Below are positions 1-5,900 of a stretch of 12,270 nucleotides of DNA, piece by piece. This DNA comes from Bacteroidota bacterium (GTDB lineage: Bacteria; Bacteroidota; Bacteroidia; NS11-12g; UBA955), in NCBI GenBank assembly GCA_009918425.1, contig RGEC01000045.1:1-12270 (forward strand), read 5' to 3'. The notes beneath the pieces are model-generated. The model saw nothing but the letters and a program-made list of their open reading frames with translations, did not search any database and was not told where the DNA came from. How positions within the stretch are numbered: the first letter of the stretch is position 1; every line of letters begins with the position of its first letter. The position numbers were made by a program, and so were the translations under genes.

Positions 1-23
1 CCGGGGAGTATAGAAACTACCGG

Positions 24-311
24 TTAAAGCAGTTTTAGGAGAAAATTTCCCCACATGAGGGTGGCCGTCAGGATAAACCCCCATAGGATAATTTTAGGAC
101 CGAGATTAATATGTCTTTTTAGATGGAAGGCCGTAAACAGCAGCAATAAGACAAAGGGGATACCCCCCGGATTGTAATGCCATGATGCACCCAAATCACC
201 TTTATAGATAGAATACAACGAACGTTGCATACCACAGCCCGGGCACTCAATGCCAGCCCATTTTTTGGAAGGGCAGGTAAGAAAATAGGATGGGAAGCTG
301 TCTTTACTCAA
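24..311 (-). CDS. DUF2752 domain small membrane protein
   Basis: A 95-residue protein with the DUF2752 signature: a CPGCGMQRS motif at residues 23-31, followed by a GDLGASWHYNPGG stretch and two hydrophobic segments (about residues 50-65 and 73-93). The family is a small, mostly bacterial membrane protein of unknown function; the paired cysteines could bind metal or be redox active, but that is inference. Its ATG lies inside the end of the upstream CCC-motif gene (4-nt overlap, 308-311), so the two are almost certainly cotranscribed and translationally coupled. Both ends are inside the window. Family assignment is confident; the role is unknown. Confidence 0.85.
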   Translation of the reverse strand: MSKDSFPSYFLTCPSKKWAGIECPGCGMQRSLYSIYKGDLGASWHYNPGGIPFVLLLLFTAFHLKRHINLGPKIILWGFILTATLMWGNFLLKLL

Positions 312-658
312 AAACCGCCCAAAGAACCCATAGAAATCATGCTACCAACTGCAATCAGGTAAATTATAATAATGATGAAGTAAAGTCCGCTCAGAATGAT
401 ACCAATGATGGAGCAAACACGACCTGCCTTCAGATTGTTATAGCTGGAGATGGTGTAAGCATTGGGATTCATTTTGTAGCGTTGCAAATCTTTACCGGCC
501 ATGCTTAGGCCGATGATGCCCAAAATCAGGCCGATGATACCATAGCAAAAGCACATCACAAGAGAAAGAATGCCAAGTACGAGTACTGCAGTTGAATTGG
601 GAAGTGCAACTGCACCCTGTGCGTTGCCAAAATTGTTATCGAGGGTATTGTTTTCCAT
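308..658 (-). CDS. CCC-motif-type small membrane protein
   Basis: The frame extends upstream to 709, but I start at the ATG at 658 (116 aa, MENNTLDNN...), because the extra 17 residues run through a terminator-like region and a good TAnnTTTG promoter box sits 6 nt before this ATG. There are two hydrophobic hairpin regions, about residues 24-52 and 80-104. Between them lies a KDLQRYKMNPNAY loop typical of the Bacteroidota proteins called 'CCC motif membrane protein'. In that family the first helix normally carries three consecutive cysteines before Tyr-Gly; here it reads C36-F37-C38-Y39-G40, so the middle cysteine is replaced. Its function is unknown. The DUF2752 gene follows with a 4-nt overlap, a pairing I recall from other Bacteroidota. 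Confidence 0.8.
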   Translation of the reverse strand: MENNTLDNNFGNAQGAVALPNSTAVLVLGILSLVMCFCYGIIGLILGIIGLSMAGKDLQRYKMNPNAYTISSYNNLKAGRVCSIIGIILSGLYFIIIIIYLIAVGSMISMGSLGGF

Positions 659-664
659 GCGGGG

Positions 665-672
665 CAAATATA
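665..672 (-). promoter_or_regulatory. -7 box TATATTTG before the CCC-motif gene
   Basis: The minus strand reads TATATTTG, an exact match to the Bacteroidota -7 consensus TAnnTTTG, with 6 nt before the ATG at 658. With transcription expected to start a few bases after the box, the mRNA would be leaderless or nearly so. No clear -33 TTG was found at the usual spacing, so this rests on the -7 box alone. Confidence 0.5.
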
Positions 673-692
673 TTAGAAATGTTTGGTTAGCG

Positions 693-727
693 CATAAAAA
701 AACCCGCACAGGGCGGGTTTTTTTATG
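693..727 (-). terminator. Rho-independent terminator after the DUF805 gene
   Basis: A perfect 15-bp inverted repeat (693-707 and 713-727) with a 5-nt loop. The core stem is CCCGC/GCGGG, flanked by runs of seven A and seven T. It lies 12 nt past the stop of the DUF805 gene and ends before the CCC-motif gene, so it should terminate DUF805 transcription on the minus strand. Its symmetry would let it act in both directions. Confidence 0.85.
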
Positions 728-738
728 ATTAGATTTTC

Positions 739-1092
739 TTATGAATCTAAAACAGTTTTATCAGAAGCAGAGACGTTTTTAGGATTTGGACCATATTCAT
801 TATCTCCGGCTTGGCTATCGGTGCAGGCCAAAATCAGGTTATAAATTGGTATTAAAATGAACCATCCGCTTTTTCCAACGTCATGCATTCTTCTAACTGC
901 AACTGCAAGACTAGGTATAAGGACAGCCAGGCTGTATATGTTGCCTAGCATATCAAAATCAACTGCAGCACCGATTAGGTTTATGCCTAATGAAATAATG
1001 AAGTTGAATAATACAAAATACCAATACTCGCTTCTTCTGGCGCGGCCATTAAAGTTGGCGTAATTCTGGAGGACTTTGATGTAGTAGTTCAT
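739..1092 (-). CDS. DUF805 family membrane protein
   Basis: A 117-residue protein with all DUF805 landmarks: an FNGRARRSEYW motif at about residues 14-24, three hydrophobic segments, an RRMHDVGKSGW motif between the second and third, and a C-terminal GDNEYGPNP. The family (YhaH/YhaI type in E. coli) is an inner-membrane protein of unknown function. I chose the ATG at 1092 rather than an in-frame ATG at 1119, because the family normally begins with MxxYxxVLxxYxxFxGR. No Shine-Dalgarno or clear TAnnTTTG box precedes it. A strong terminator follows, so it is probably a single-gene transcript or the end of a MarC readthrough transcript. Confidence 0.88.
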   Translation of the reverse strand: MNYYIKVLQNYANFNGRARRSEYWYFVLFNFIISLGINLIGAAVDFDMLGNIYSLAVLIPSLAVAVRRMHDVGKSGWFILIPIYNLILACTDSQAGDNEYGPNPKNVSASDKTVLDS

Positions 1093-1162
1093 AGTGTTGT
1101 TTATTATTTGTTCAGGCAATTACCACATTTGGTTTTTTAATATAGCAAAAAAAAGTGAATAC

Positions 1163-1171
1163 TTATCCACA
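1163..1171 (+). promoter_or_regulatory. DnaA-box-like 9-mer TTATCCACA
   Basis: An exact copy of the consensus DnaA box in the AT-rich gap between the MarC and DUF805 genes. It stands alone: I found no second exact copy, only a one-mismatch copy (TTATCCACT) near 4187 inside fhs. A lone box is not an origin; it could be a DnaA-titrating or regulatory site, or chance. Confidence 0.3.
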
Positions 1172-1173
1172 TT

Positions 1174-1220
1174 CGATTAGAAATTAATCGGGATGTATAT
1201 GGGTAATTAATTGATATACA
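1174..1220. repeat. Two adjacent dyads in the MarC-DUF805 gap
   Basis: CGATTA at 1174-1179 pairs with TAATCG at 1185-1190 (5-nt loop). TGTATAT at 1194-1200 pairs with ATATACA at 1214-1220 (13-nt loop). The second lies just past the MarC stop without a following T-run on the minus strand, so it is a poor terminator candidate. The dyads could be weak RNA structure or protein-binding sites. The rest of the 142-base gap (1093-1234) shows nothing recognisable apart from the adjacent DnaA-like box. Confidence 0.35.
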
Positions 1221-1234
1221 GAGGGTAATGGGTG

Positions 1235-1792
1235 TTAAATATTTCCCCGGAAAATCTTCACCGCAATGGCCAATAAAATCACCCCAAAGAACTTTCGGAT
1301 GGTAAGCAGGCCGGCTTTGCTGATTTTCTTTTCGAGCCAACGTGAACTGCGTAGAGCGATATATATGAATAACAGGTTGGCGGCTATACCAATGCCTATT
1401 ACCCATTCATTGTATATGGCTTTTAACGATAAAATGGTGGTGAGTGTTCCGGAACCGGCTATAATGGGAAAAGCCACGGGTACCACACTGCCACCGGGAA
1501 CATCGGGGTCACTGCGAAAGATGTCAATACCCAGAACCATTTCCAGCCCCAGAATGAACATCACTACCGAGCCCGCCAGCGCAAACGATGCTTTGTCCAA
1601 CCCCAGAAACTGGAGAAAGTATTCACCCGCAAGCAGAAACCCTACCATCAGGACCGCACTGGCCAGGGTTACTTTTACCGGATTAATCTGAACAGATTTG
1701 GAGCGAAGCGCAATAATCACAGGAATAGAGCCCAGCATATCAATCACCGCAAAAAGTGTGAAGGAAACGGTAAGTATTTCGCTCATTTTCAT
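1235..1792 (-). CDS. MarC family integral membrane protein
   Basis: A 185-residue hydrophobic protein of the MarC family (UPF0056). The N-terminus SFTLFAVIDMLGSIPV matches the family's FxxxDPxGxxPxF-type opening. The conserved middle segment (PVAFPIIAGSGTLTTIL, about residues 106-122) is the family's most recognisable stretch. About six membrane helices are predicted by eye. The family was once linked to multiple antibiotic resistance, but that role was not upheld and the substrate is unknown. The start could be the ATG at 1792 or the one two codons later (1786); the first lies 4 nt from a TACCTTTG box. It is slightly shorter than the E. coli members (about 215-220 aa). Confidence 0.9.
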   Translation of the reverse strand: MKMSEILTVSFTLFAVIDMLGSIPVIIALRSKSVQINPVKVTLASAVLMVGFLLAGEYFLQFLGLDKASFALAGSVVMFILGLEMVLGIDIFRSDPDVPGGSVVPVAFPIIAGSGTLTTILSLKAIYNEWVIGIGIAANLLFIYIALRSSRWLEKKISKAGLLTIRKFFGVILLAIAVKIFRGNI

Positions 1793-1796
1793 ATAG

Positions 1797-1804
1797 CAAA
1801 GGTA
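1797..1804 (-). promoter_or_regulatory. -7 box TACCTTTG before the MarC gene
   Basis: An exact TAnnTTTG match on the minus strand, 4 nt before the ATG at 1792. The upstream terminator stem occupies the -33 region, and I see no TTG there. Transcription starting a few bases downstream would give a leaderless message, or one that begins at the second ATG (1786). Confidence 0.5.
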
Positions 1805-1811
1805 ATTATAA

Positions 1812-1836
1812 AAAAAGCGGGGTTACCCCGCTTTTT
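1812..1836 (-). terminator. Rho-independent terminator after the 1864-2361 gene
   Basis: An 11-bp perfect stem (AAAAAGCGGGG paired with CCCCGCTTTTT) with a 3-nt loop TTA. It lies 27 nt past the stop of the four-helix membrane-protein gene and just upstream of the MarC promoter box. It is GC-rich and carries T-runs in both orientations, so it may also be bidirectional. Confidence 0.85.
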
Positions 1837-1863
1837 AATTGTGACTATTTTTAATATGCTGAA

Positions 1864-2361
1864 TCAATGCATGTGTTTTACCTGTAAACCATACAATACT
1901 ATAAAAACTCCTGCAAAAAGTAGGGAAGCACCAAGAACAATACCCCCCATTAGATTAAATCCAATGATGGCAACCGTGATAAGTATGGGCAGTAGCTCAC
2001 CGGTTAACCAAAGGTAAAATCCGTTTTTACGCATTTTTCGCATTTCGAGGGCTCCAAATACACATAGGCCTGTGGCAAGCAGGTTAACAATCAGCAACAA
2101 ATAGCGATTTTCGTATTGTTTTCTTATCGCATCTATGCTTTGCATCATGATTTCGGCAGCTGTTTCACTGGTTTCACTTAGCTGGTAAGCCTGCTCTTGC
2201 ATTAGGGGGATTCGTTCCATGGATTTACCCGATGAATAAAGACTGAATATTGCCGAAATAAAGGCAAAAACACAGCCGATAAATGTCAAAATGGTCAGAA
2301 CATTGATACTTGCATTCATGTTTTTGGCCTGGGGCTGTTGATCAAGTGTTTGATTTTCCAT
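1864..2361 (-). CDS. Hypothetical four-helix membrane protein
   Basis: I do not recognise this 165-residue protein. It has a polar Gln/Asn-rich N-terminus (MENQTLDQQPQ), one helix at about residues 18-43, and a hydrophilic stretch rich in Glu, Gln and Ser (about 48-85). Three more helices follow (about 88-106, 116-137 and 140-160), and it ends in KHMH. The hydrophilic stretch after helix 1 could form an amphipathic helix or short coiled coil. An in-frame Met at residue 15 is a less likely start. It lies 42 nt after the dehydrogenase gene with no terminator visible between them, so readthrough is possible, but it has its own TATATTTG box. A terminator follows. Confidence 0.75.
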   Translation of the reverse strand: MENQTLDQQPQAKNMNASINVLTILTFIGCVFAFISAIFSLYSSGKSMERIPLMQEQAYQLSETSETAAEIMMQSIDAIRKQYENRYLLLIVNLLATGLCVFGALEMRKMRKNGFYLWLTGELLPILITVAIIGFNLMGGIVLGASLLFAGVFIVLYGLQVKHMH

Positions 2362-2374
2362 ATGCGTATTTTTT

Positions 2375-2382
2375 CAAATATA
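2375..2382 (-). promoter_or_regulatory. -7 box TATATTTG before the four-helix gene
   Basis: An exact TAnnTTTG match on the minus strand, 13 nt before the ATG at 2361, which implies a leader of only several nucleotides. No clear -33 TTG was found at standard spacing. Confidence 0.5.
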
Positions 2383-2403
2383 GTATTAAATCCAATAATG
2401 TTA

Positions 2404-3222
2404 TCAGGAGAAAGGGCTGTCCGGTTCTTTGCGGATTACATTATACGCCAGTTTATCGGCCAATGCCGGCCACCATTTATTAATAAAAACTGCAAGTTTT
2501 CCCTGCAAGGTTAATACCAGATATAACCTGCGTTTTTCCACGCTGTTCCATATGGCAGTAGCAACTTCAGCAGGTTGCATCAGTTTGCTTTCATTCAGCG
2601 GTGTTTCCGCCTGTGATTTACCTTCCTTGTTTAGGGCGGTTTTACGAATGTTGCTTGCCGTGTAACCCGGACAGGCAATCAGTACATGTAAGTTTTTATT
2701 CAGATTTTCGTTGCGTAGGCTTTCCAAAAATCCATGCATGGCGAATTTACTGGCGCTGTAGCCGGTTCTGCCCGGCAATCCTTTAAAACCTGCAATAGAA
2801 GAAACCCCCACCACTGAACCCTGGTTATCCAACAGTTTGGGCAAAGCGTATTTGGTGCAGTAAACCGTTCCCCAGAAATTGGTGTTCATGAGTTGATGTA
2901 ACACTTCGGGATCTGTGTCTTCAAAAACTGCACGCATACTTATGCCGGCATTGTTAAACAGTACTTTCACTTTGCCTGGTAAGGTTTTGGCCGCATCTAC
3001 GAAATTTTTGCAATCATCCTGTTTGCTTACATCGCCGGGTACAACGGCTACCCTTGCACCCAGATTCTCACAGGATGCTGCAACATTCTTTAGGTTTTCA
3101 GCATTTCGACCCATAATCACCAGATCATAGCCGCGTTTTGCACCTTCCAAAGCGAGGGCTTCACCAATGCCACTGCCGGCACCTGTAATCAGGGCTACAG
3201 GACGTTGATTATCCGGGTTCAT
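2404..3222 (-). CDS. Short-chain dehydrogenase/reductase (SDR)
   Basis: A classical SDR of 272 residues, a cytosolic NAD(P)H-dependent oxidoreductase with a Rossmann fold. Visible motifs are the TGAGSGIG cofactor loop (13-20), D64-V65 contacting adenine, NNAG (90-93), and the catalytic tetrad N115, S142, Y155, K159 (YSASK), followed by PGYTASN. R39 after the second strand suggests a preference for NADP(H); this is inference. The C-terminus (about 215-272) resembles DHRS7-like SDRs, whose substrates vary, so none can be named. The start overlaps the redoxin gene end by 14 nt in another frame, which implies cotranscription and coupling. No terminator is visible before the next gene. Confidence 0.92.
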   Translation of the reverse strand: MNPDNQRPVALITGAGSGIGEALALEGAKRGYDLVIMGRNAENLKNVAASCENLGARVAVVPGDVSKQDDCKNFVDAAKTLPGKVKVLFNNAGISMRAVFEDTDPEVLHQLMNTNFWGTVYCTKYALPKLLDNQGSVVGVSSIAGFKGLPGRTGYSASKFAMHGFLESLRNENLNKNLHVLIACPGYTASNIRKTALNKEGKSQAETPLNESKLMQPAEVATAIWNSVEKRRLYLVLTLQGKLAVFINKWWPALADKLAYNVIRKEPDSPFS

Positions 3223-3751
3223 TGCCGGGTTTCCATTTGATGGTGCAGCCTACCGCATCGATTTCGGGGTAGTCTACTTCCAGTCCATCGAGGCTGTATT
3301 CCACAGCATCTTCCAGATACACCTGCATAATAGCAGCTTCATTTTCCCAGTTATCGTCAATAGCCCCTCGGTAGACCAGTTCACGCTTGTTGTTGAACAG
3401 GAATGCTTCGGGTGTTCTCATGGCTCCCAGTTTTTTAATCACTGTCTGTGTTTCATCGTGCAGATAGGGGAAAGGCAGTGACAGTTGCCTGTGCAGCTGT
3501 TGCATATTTTCAAAACTGTCCTGGGGATATGCCTGGGCGTCATTGCCGCAGATGGCAAGCATTCCCAGACTGTCTTCTTCATATTTTTTTGCCAGCTGCT
3601 TCAATCGCCCCCAGTATGATTGCGCATACTTGCAATGGTTGCAGGTTACCACTATCAGCAGGCTGTATTTATCAGCAAAATCGTAGTTGCCTACCATTTG
3701 ACCGTCTACATTTTTAAGATTAAAAGAAAATAGTTTTTCTCCGGGTTTCAT
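3209..3751 (-). CDS. Thioredoxin-fold AhpC/TSA-type redoxin
   Basis: A 180-residue protein of the thioredoxin/AhpC-TSA superfamily. It has a CNHC motif (C37, C40) after a hydrophobic strand, FPYLHDETQ in the middle, the cis-Pro region around RTPEAFLF, and ends with VGCTIKWKP. These are the landmarks of the 'thioredoxin family protein' group whose active site is usually CNHCPYA; here Lys replaces the Pro after the second Cys. A thiol-disulfide or peroxidase role is likely, but its partner is unknown. I start at the ATG at 3751. The frame continues to a TTG at 3799, but the extra 16 residues look noncoding and a TAACTTTG box sits 5 nt before the ATG. It lies between fhs and the SDR, overlapping the latter. 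Confidence 0.85.
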   Translation of the reverse strand: MKPGEKLFSFNLKNVDGQMVGNYDFADKYSLLIVVTCNHCKYAQSYWGRLKQLAKKYEEDSLGMLAICGNDAQAYPQDSFENMQQLHRQLSLPFPYLHDETQTVIKKLGAMRTPEAFLFNNKRELVYRGAIDDNWENEAAIMQVYLEDAVEYSLDGLEVDYPEIDAVGCTIKWKPGNEPG

Positions 3752-3756
3752 GCCGA

Positions 3757-3764
3757 CAAAGTTA
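3757..3764 (-). promoter_or_regulatory. Internal -7 box TAACTTTG before the redoxin gene
   Basis: An exact TAnnTTTG match on the minus strand in the 50-nt gap after fhs, 5 nt before the redoxin ATG. It may allow the redoxin-SDR pair to be transcribed apart from fhs, starting as a leaderless message. No -33 TTG is evident. Confidence 0.4.
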
Positions 3765-3801
3765 ACAATGGGAATAATAAAATCAGCGGGATTAAGCAAT
3801 A

Positions 3802-5433
3802 TCAGCTTAATCCGTCAATTTCTCCGTTTACCAGCTTGATGTGCAATGCCTGAGGCTCTTTGGGTAATCCGGGCATACGCATAATATCGCCCGCAATTGC
3901 CACCACAAAACCCGCACCTGCATTGATAACCAGATCTTCTACGCGCAGGGTAAAGTCTTTGGCGAGCGGCCCCATACTGATGTCGTCGCTGAAACTATAC
4001 TGGGTTTTGGCTATGCATACAGGAAGATTGCTCCAGCCCAGCTCTTCAAATTTTTTGAGCTTGGTCTGTGCAGTGCCTGAAAGTTTAATGCCTGAACCGC
4101 CGTAAACGCGTTTAACCACCTTTTCTATTTTGGTATCAATACTGTCATTGAGATCGTAGGCATAATTGATAGGTCCTGATGGATTGTTATCCACTACATC
4201 TGCCACGGTTTCGGCCAGAGAGGCGGCGCCTGCACCACCTTTTACGAAACATTCGTTCACTGCCACCTTCACGCCCTGGTCTTTGCACCAGTCAATGAGG
4301 TAGTTTATTTCATTTTCGGTATCCCAGCCGTATTTATTGATGCTCACCACAGCGTTTTGTCCGAATGCCTGCACATTGCGAATATGGTGCTGTACATTTT
4401 GCAGTCCGGTTTTCAGGGCTTCGGCATTCACATCGCGCATGTTTTTCTCGCCGGCACCGCCATGCAGTTTGATGGCCTGCAATGAAGCAACTATAACCGT
4501 TGCAGCGGGCTGCAATCCTGCCATTCGGCATTTGATATCGAAGAATTTTTCGGCACCCAGATCCGAACCAAATCCACTTTCTGTTACTACATAATCAGCC
4601 AGATTTAATGCTGTTTTTGTGGCAATCACGCTGTTACATCCATGGGCAATATTGGCAAACGGACCACCATGAATGATGGCAGGCGTGTGTTCGGTGGTTT
4701 GTACGAGGTTGGGCATAATGGCGTCGCGAAGCAGCACCACAATGCTGGGTCCAAATCCCAGATCTCCCACCGTTACAGGCTTTTTACCTGCGTAACCTAC
4801 CACAATCCGGTCTATTCGGCGTTCCAGGTCTTCCAGATTTTCACTCAAGCAAAGCAAAGCCATGATTTCCGATGCTGGCGTTATATCAAAACCTGTTTCC
4901 GTGGGAATGCCGTTGGTGCTGCCGTGCAGGCCGCTCACCATATGGCGAAGCATACGGTCATTTACGTCTAGTACGCGCTTCCAAAGCAACTGAGTGAGGG
5001 CATTTTCGCCGGTTTTATTCCAGTAGCGATAGTTGTCTACCAATGCCGCAATCATATTGTTGGCGCTGGTAATGGCGTGGAAATCACCCGTGAAATGGAG
5101 GTTGATGTCTTCCATGGGCAGCACCTGTGCATATCCGCCGCCGGCCGCACCGCCTTTCATTCCGAAACACGGGCCAAGACTGGGTTCACGCAGTGCCACC
5201 ATGGCATTCTTGCCGATATGGTTTAGGCCCAGCGACACACCGGCCTTGTTGGGTGTGATGGCAGTTACCATAATCAGTTTACCTTTTTTATCCGATTGAA
5301 GGTATTTCAGCGGAATTTTGGCTTTGGTTCGGCCGTAAGGAATTAAGTCATCCTGGGCGATGTTGAGTTTTTGAGCAATGTCACCAATGGGTTTCAAAGG
5401 GGTAGAGCGGGAGATTTCAATGTCTGACTTCAT
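3802..5433 (-). CDS. fhs: Formate-tetrahydrofolate ligase lacking the P-loop
   Basis: The family joins formate to tetrahydrofolate using ATP, giving 10-formyl-THF in cytosolic one-carbon metabolism. Nearly the whole family framework is present over 543 residues: the N-terminal DIEI/KPI segment, YGRTKAK (33-39), REPSLGP (82-88), the GGAAGGGYAQ loop, PMEDINLHFTGDFHAI, the TPAIIHGGPFANIAHGCNS region, KTQYSFSDD and MPGLPKEP near the end. Relatives run about 550-560 aa. The exception is at residues 60-75. Relatives read roughly ITPTPAGEGKTT plus a GLxxGLN helix; here there is ITPNKAG directly followed by VSLGLNHIGK, about nine residues fewer, so GxxxxGK[ST] is absent. The frame is intact. Without the P-loop, ATP-dependent ligation should fail, so this is a broken-active-site or repurposed homologue, or carries a sequence error. 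The start at 5433 matches the family N-terminus. Confidence 0.93.
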   Translation of the reverse strand: MKSDIEISRSTPLKPIGDIAQKLNIAQDDLIPYGRTKAKIPLKYLQSDKKGKLIMVTAITPNKAGVSLGLNHIGKNAMVALREPSLGPCFGMKGGAAGGGYAQVLPMEDINLHFTGDFHAITSANNMIAALVDNYRYWNKTGENALTQLLWKRVLDVNDRMLRHMVSGLHGSTNGIPTETGFDITPASEIMALLCLSENLEDLERRIDRIVVGYAGKKPVTVGDLGFGPSIVVLLRDAIMPNLVQTTEHTPAIIHGGPFANIAHGCNSVIATKTALNLADYVVTESGFGSDLGAEKFFDIKCRMAGLQPAATVIVASLQAIKLHGGAGEKNMRDVNAEALKTGLQNVQHHIRNVQAFGQNAVVSINKYGWDTENEINYLIDWCKDQGVKVAVNECFVKGGAGAASLAETVADVVDNNPSGPINYAYDLNDSIDTKIEKVVKRVYGGSGIKLSGTAQTKLKKFEELGWSNLPVCIAKTQYSFSDDISMGPLAKDFTLRVEDLVINAGAGFVVAIAGDIMRMPGLPKEPQALHIKLVNGEIDGLS

Positions 5434-5440
5434 GCTACGG

Positions 5441-5448
5441 CAATAATA
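5441..5448 (-). promoter_or_regulatory. -7-like box TATTATTG before fhs
   Basis: The minus strand reads TATTATTG, one mismatch from TAnnTTTG, 7 nt before the fhs ATG at 5433. It lies in the 50-nt divergent gap shared with the cytochrome gene, whose own box is 23 nt away on the other strand. Confidence 0.35.
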
Positions 5449-5471
5449 GGTTTTTTTTTAATTGGTTGGGT

Positions 5472-5479
5472 TATCTTTG
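5472..5479 (+). promoter_or_regulatory. -7 box TATCTTTG before the cytochrome gene
   Basis: An exact TAnnTTTG match, 4 nt before the ATG at 5484, consistent with a leaderless transcript. A T-rich run (5451-5459) lies upstream but no canonical -33 TTG. The box helps decide the start: the frame also runs up to a TTG at 5466, which lies upstream of the box and is therefore unlikely. Confidence 0.5.
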
Positions 5480-5483
5480 TGCA

Positions 5484-5897
5484 ATGGGCAAATGGATTTT
5501 TACCGGATTTTGTATGGCAGCCGCCGTTTTACTGTTTCAGTGTGCTGCAAAAAAAACACAGACAGCTCAACGTTTTGTTGAGCCAACTGTAAATCCTAAC
5601 GCTGTTGAACCTGAGCCGGTTCAGACACCTGAAGAAATTGCGGCTGAAAAGGAGAAAAAAATGGTGGCGGCTGCCGAATCTGTTGAACAGGGCGCAACCA
5701 AAGACTGGCTGACACAGGGTAAAGATATTCTTAATATCCAGTGCGCTTCCTGCCACAAAGCCAAAGATCCTTTGCAGTATGACGAAGCAAATTGGGTAAA
5801 GCATATGAGCCGCATGGTGCCCAAAGCAAAACTCACACCTGAACAGGCTAAATACCTGCGTGTGTATACCCTTGCACAATTCAGGGTAACGAAATAA
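5484..5897 (+). CDS. Lipoprotein monohaem cytochrome c
   Basis: A 137-residue protein. A signal sequence (residues 1-19) ends in a lipobox-like LFQC with the candidate lipidated Cys at 20, so it is probably anchored in a membrane facing the periplasm. The Gln just before that Cys is unusual, as Gly, Ala or Ser is normal. Residues 28-75 are a Pro/Glu/Ala/Lys-rich linker. One haem c site, CASCH (87-91), follows, then W104-V-K-H-M-S-R-M, where M108 or M111 could be the sixth haem ligand. The end resembles small class I cytochromes. The role is electron transfer with an unknown partner. It is divergent from fhs and stops 3 nt from the convergent DUF2480 gene, with no hairpin between. Confidence 0.88.
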   Translation: MGKWIFTGFCMAAAVLLFQCAAKKTQTAQRFVEPTVNPNAVEPEPVQTPEEIAAEKEKKMVAAAESVEQGATKDWLTQGKDILNIQCASCHKAKDPLQYDEANWVKHMSRMVPKAKLTPEQAKYLRVYTLAQFRVTK

Positions 5898-5900
5898 TAT

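Noticed and set aside
1..23. Possible dyad with CCGG at both ends after the DUF2752 stop
   Set aside because: The pairing beyond the 4-nt ends is poor and there is no T-run; the window edge prevents a call.
1137..1406. 89-codon minus-strand open frame overlapping the MarC end
   Set aside because: It lies in another frame across the MarC C-terminus and the noncoding gap. Its translation has no family motif, and MarC has a clear reading there.
3752..3799. 16-residue N-terminal extension of the redoxin starting at TTG
   Set aside because: The start codon would be TTG 2 nt after the fhs stop, and a promoter box lies inside the extension. The ATG at 3751 gives a normal-length family member.
4334..4594. 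Open frames on both strands inside fhs
   Set aside because: They are shadows of a long, strongly conserved coding region and show no recognisable domain.
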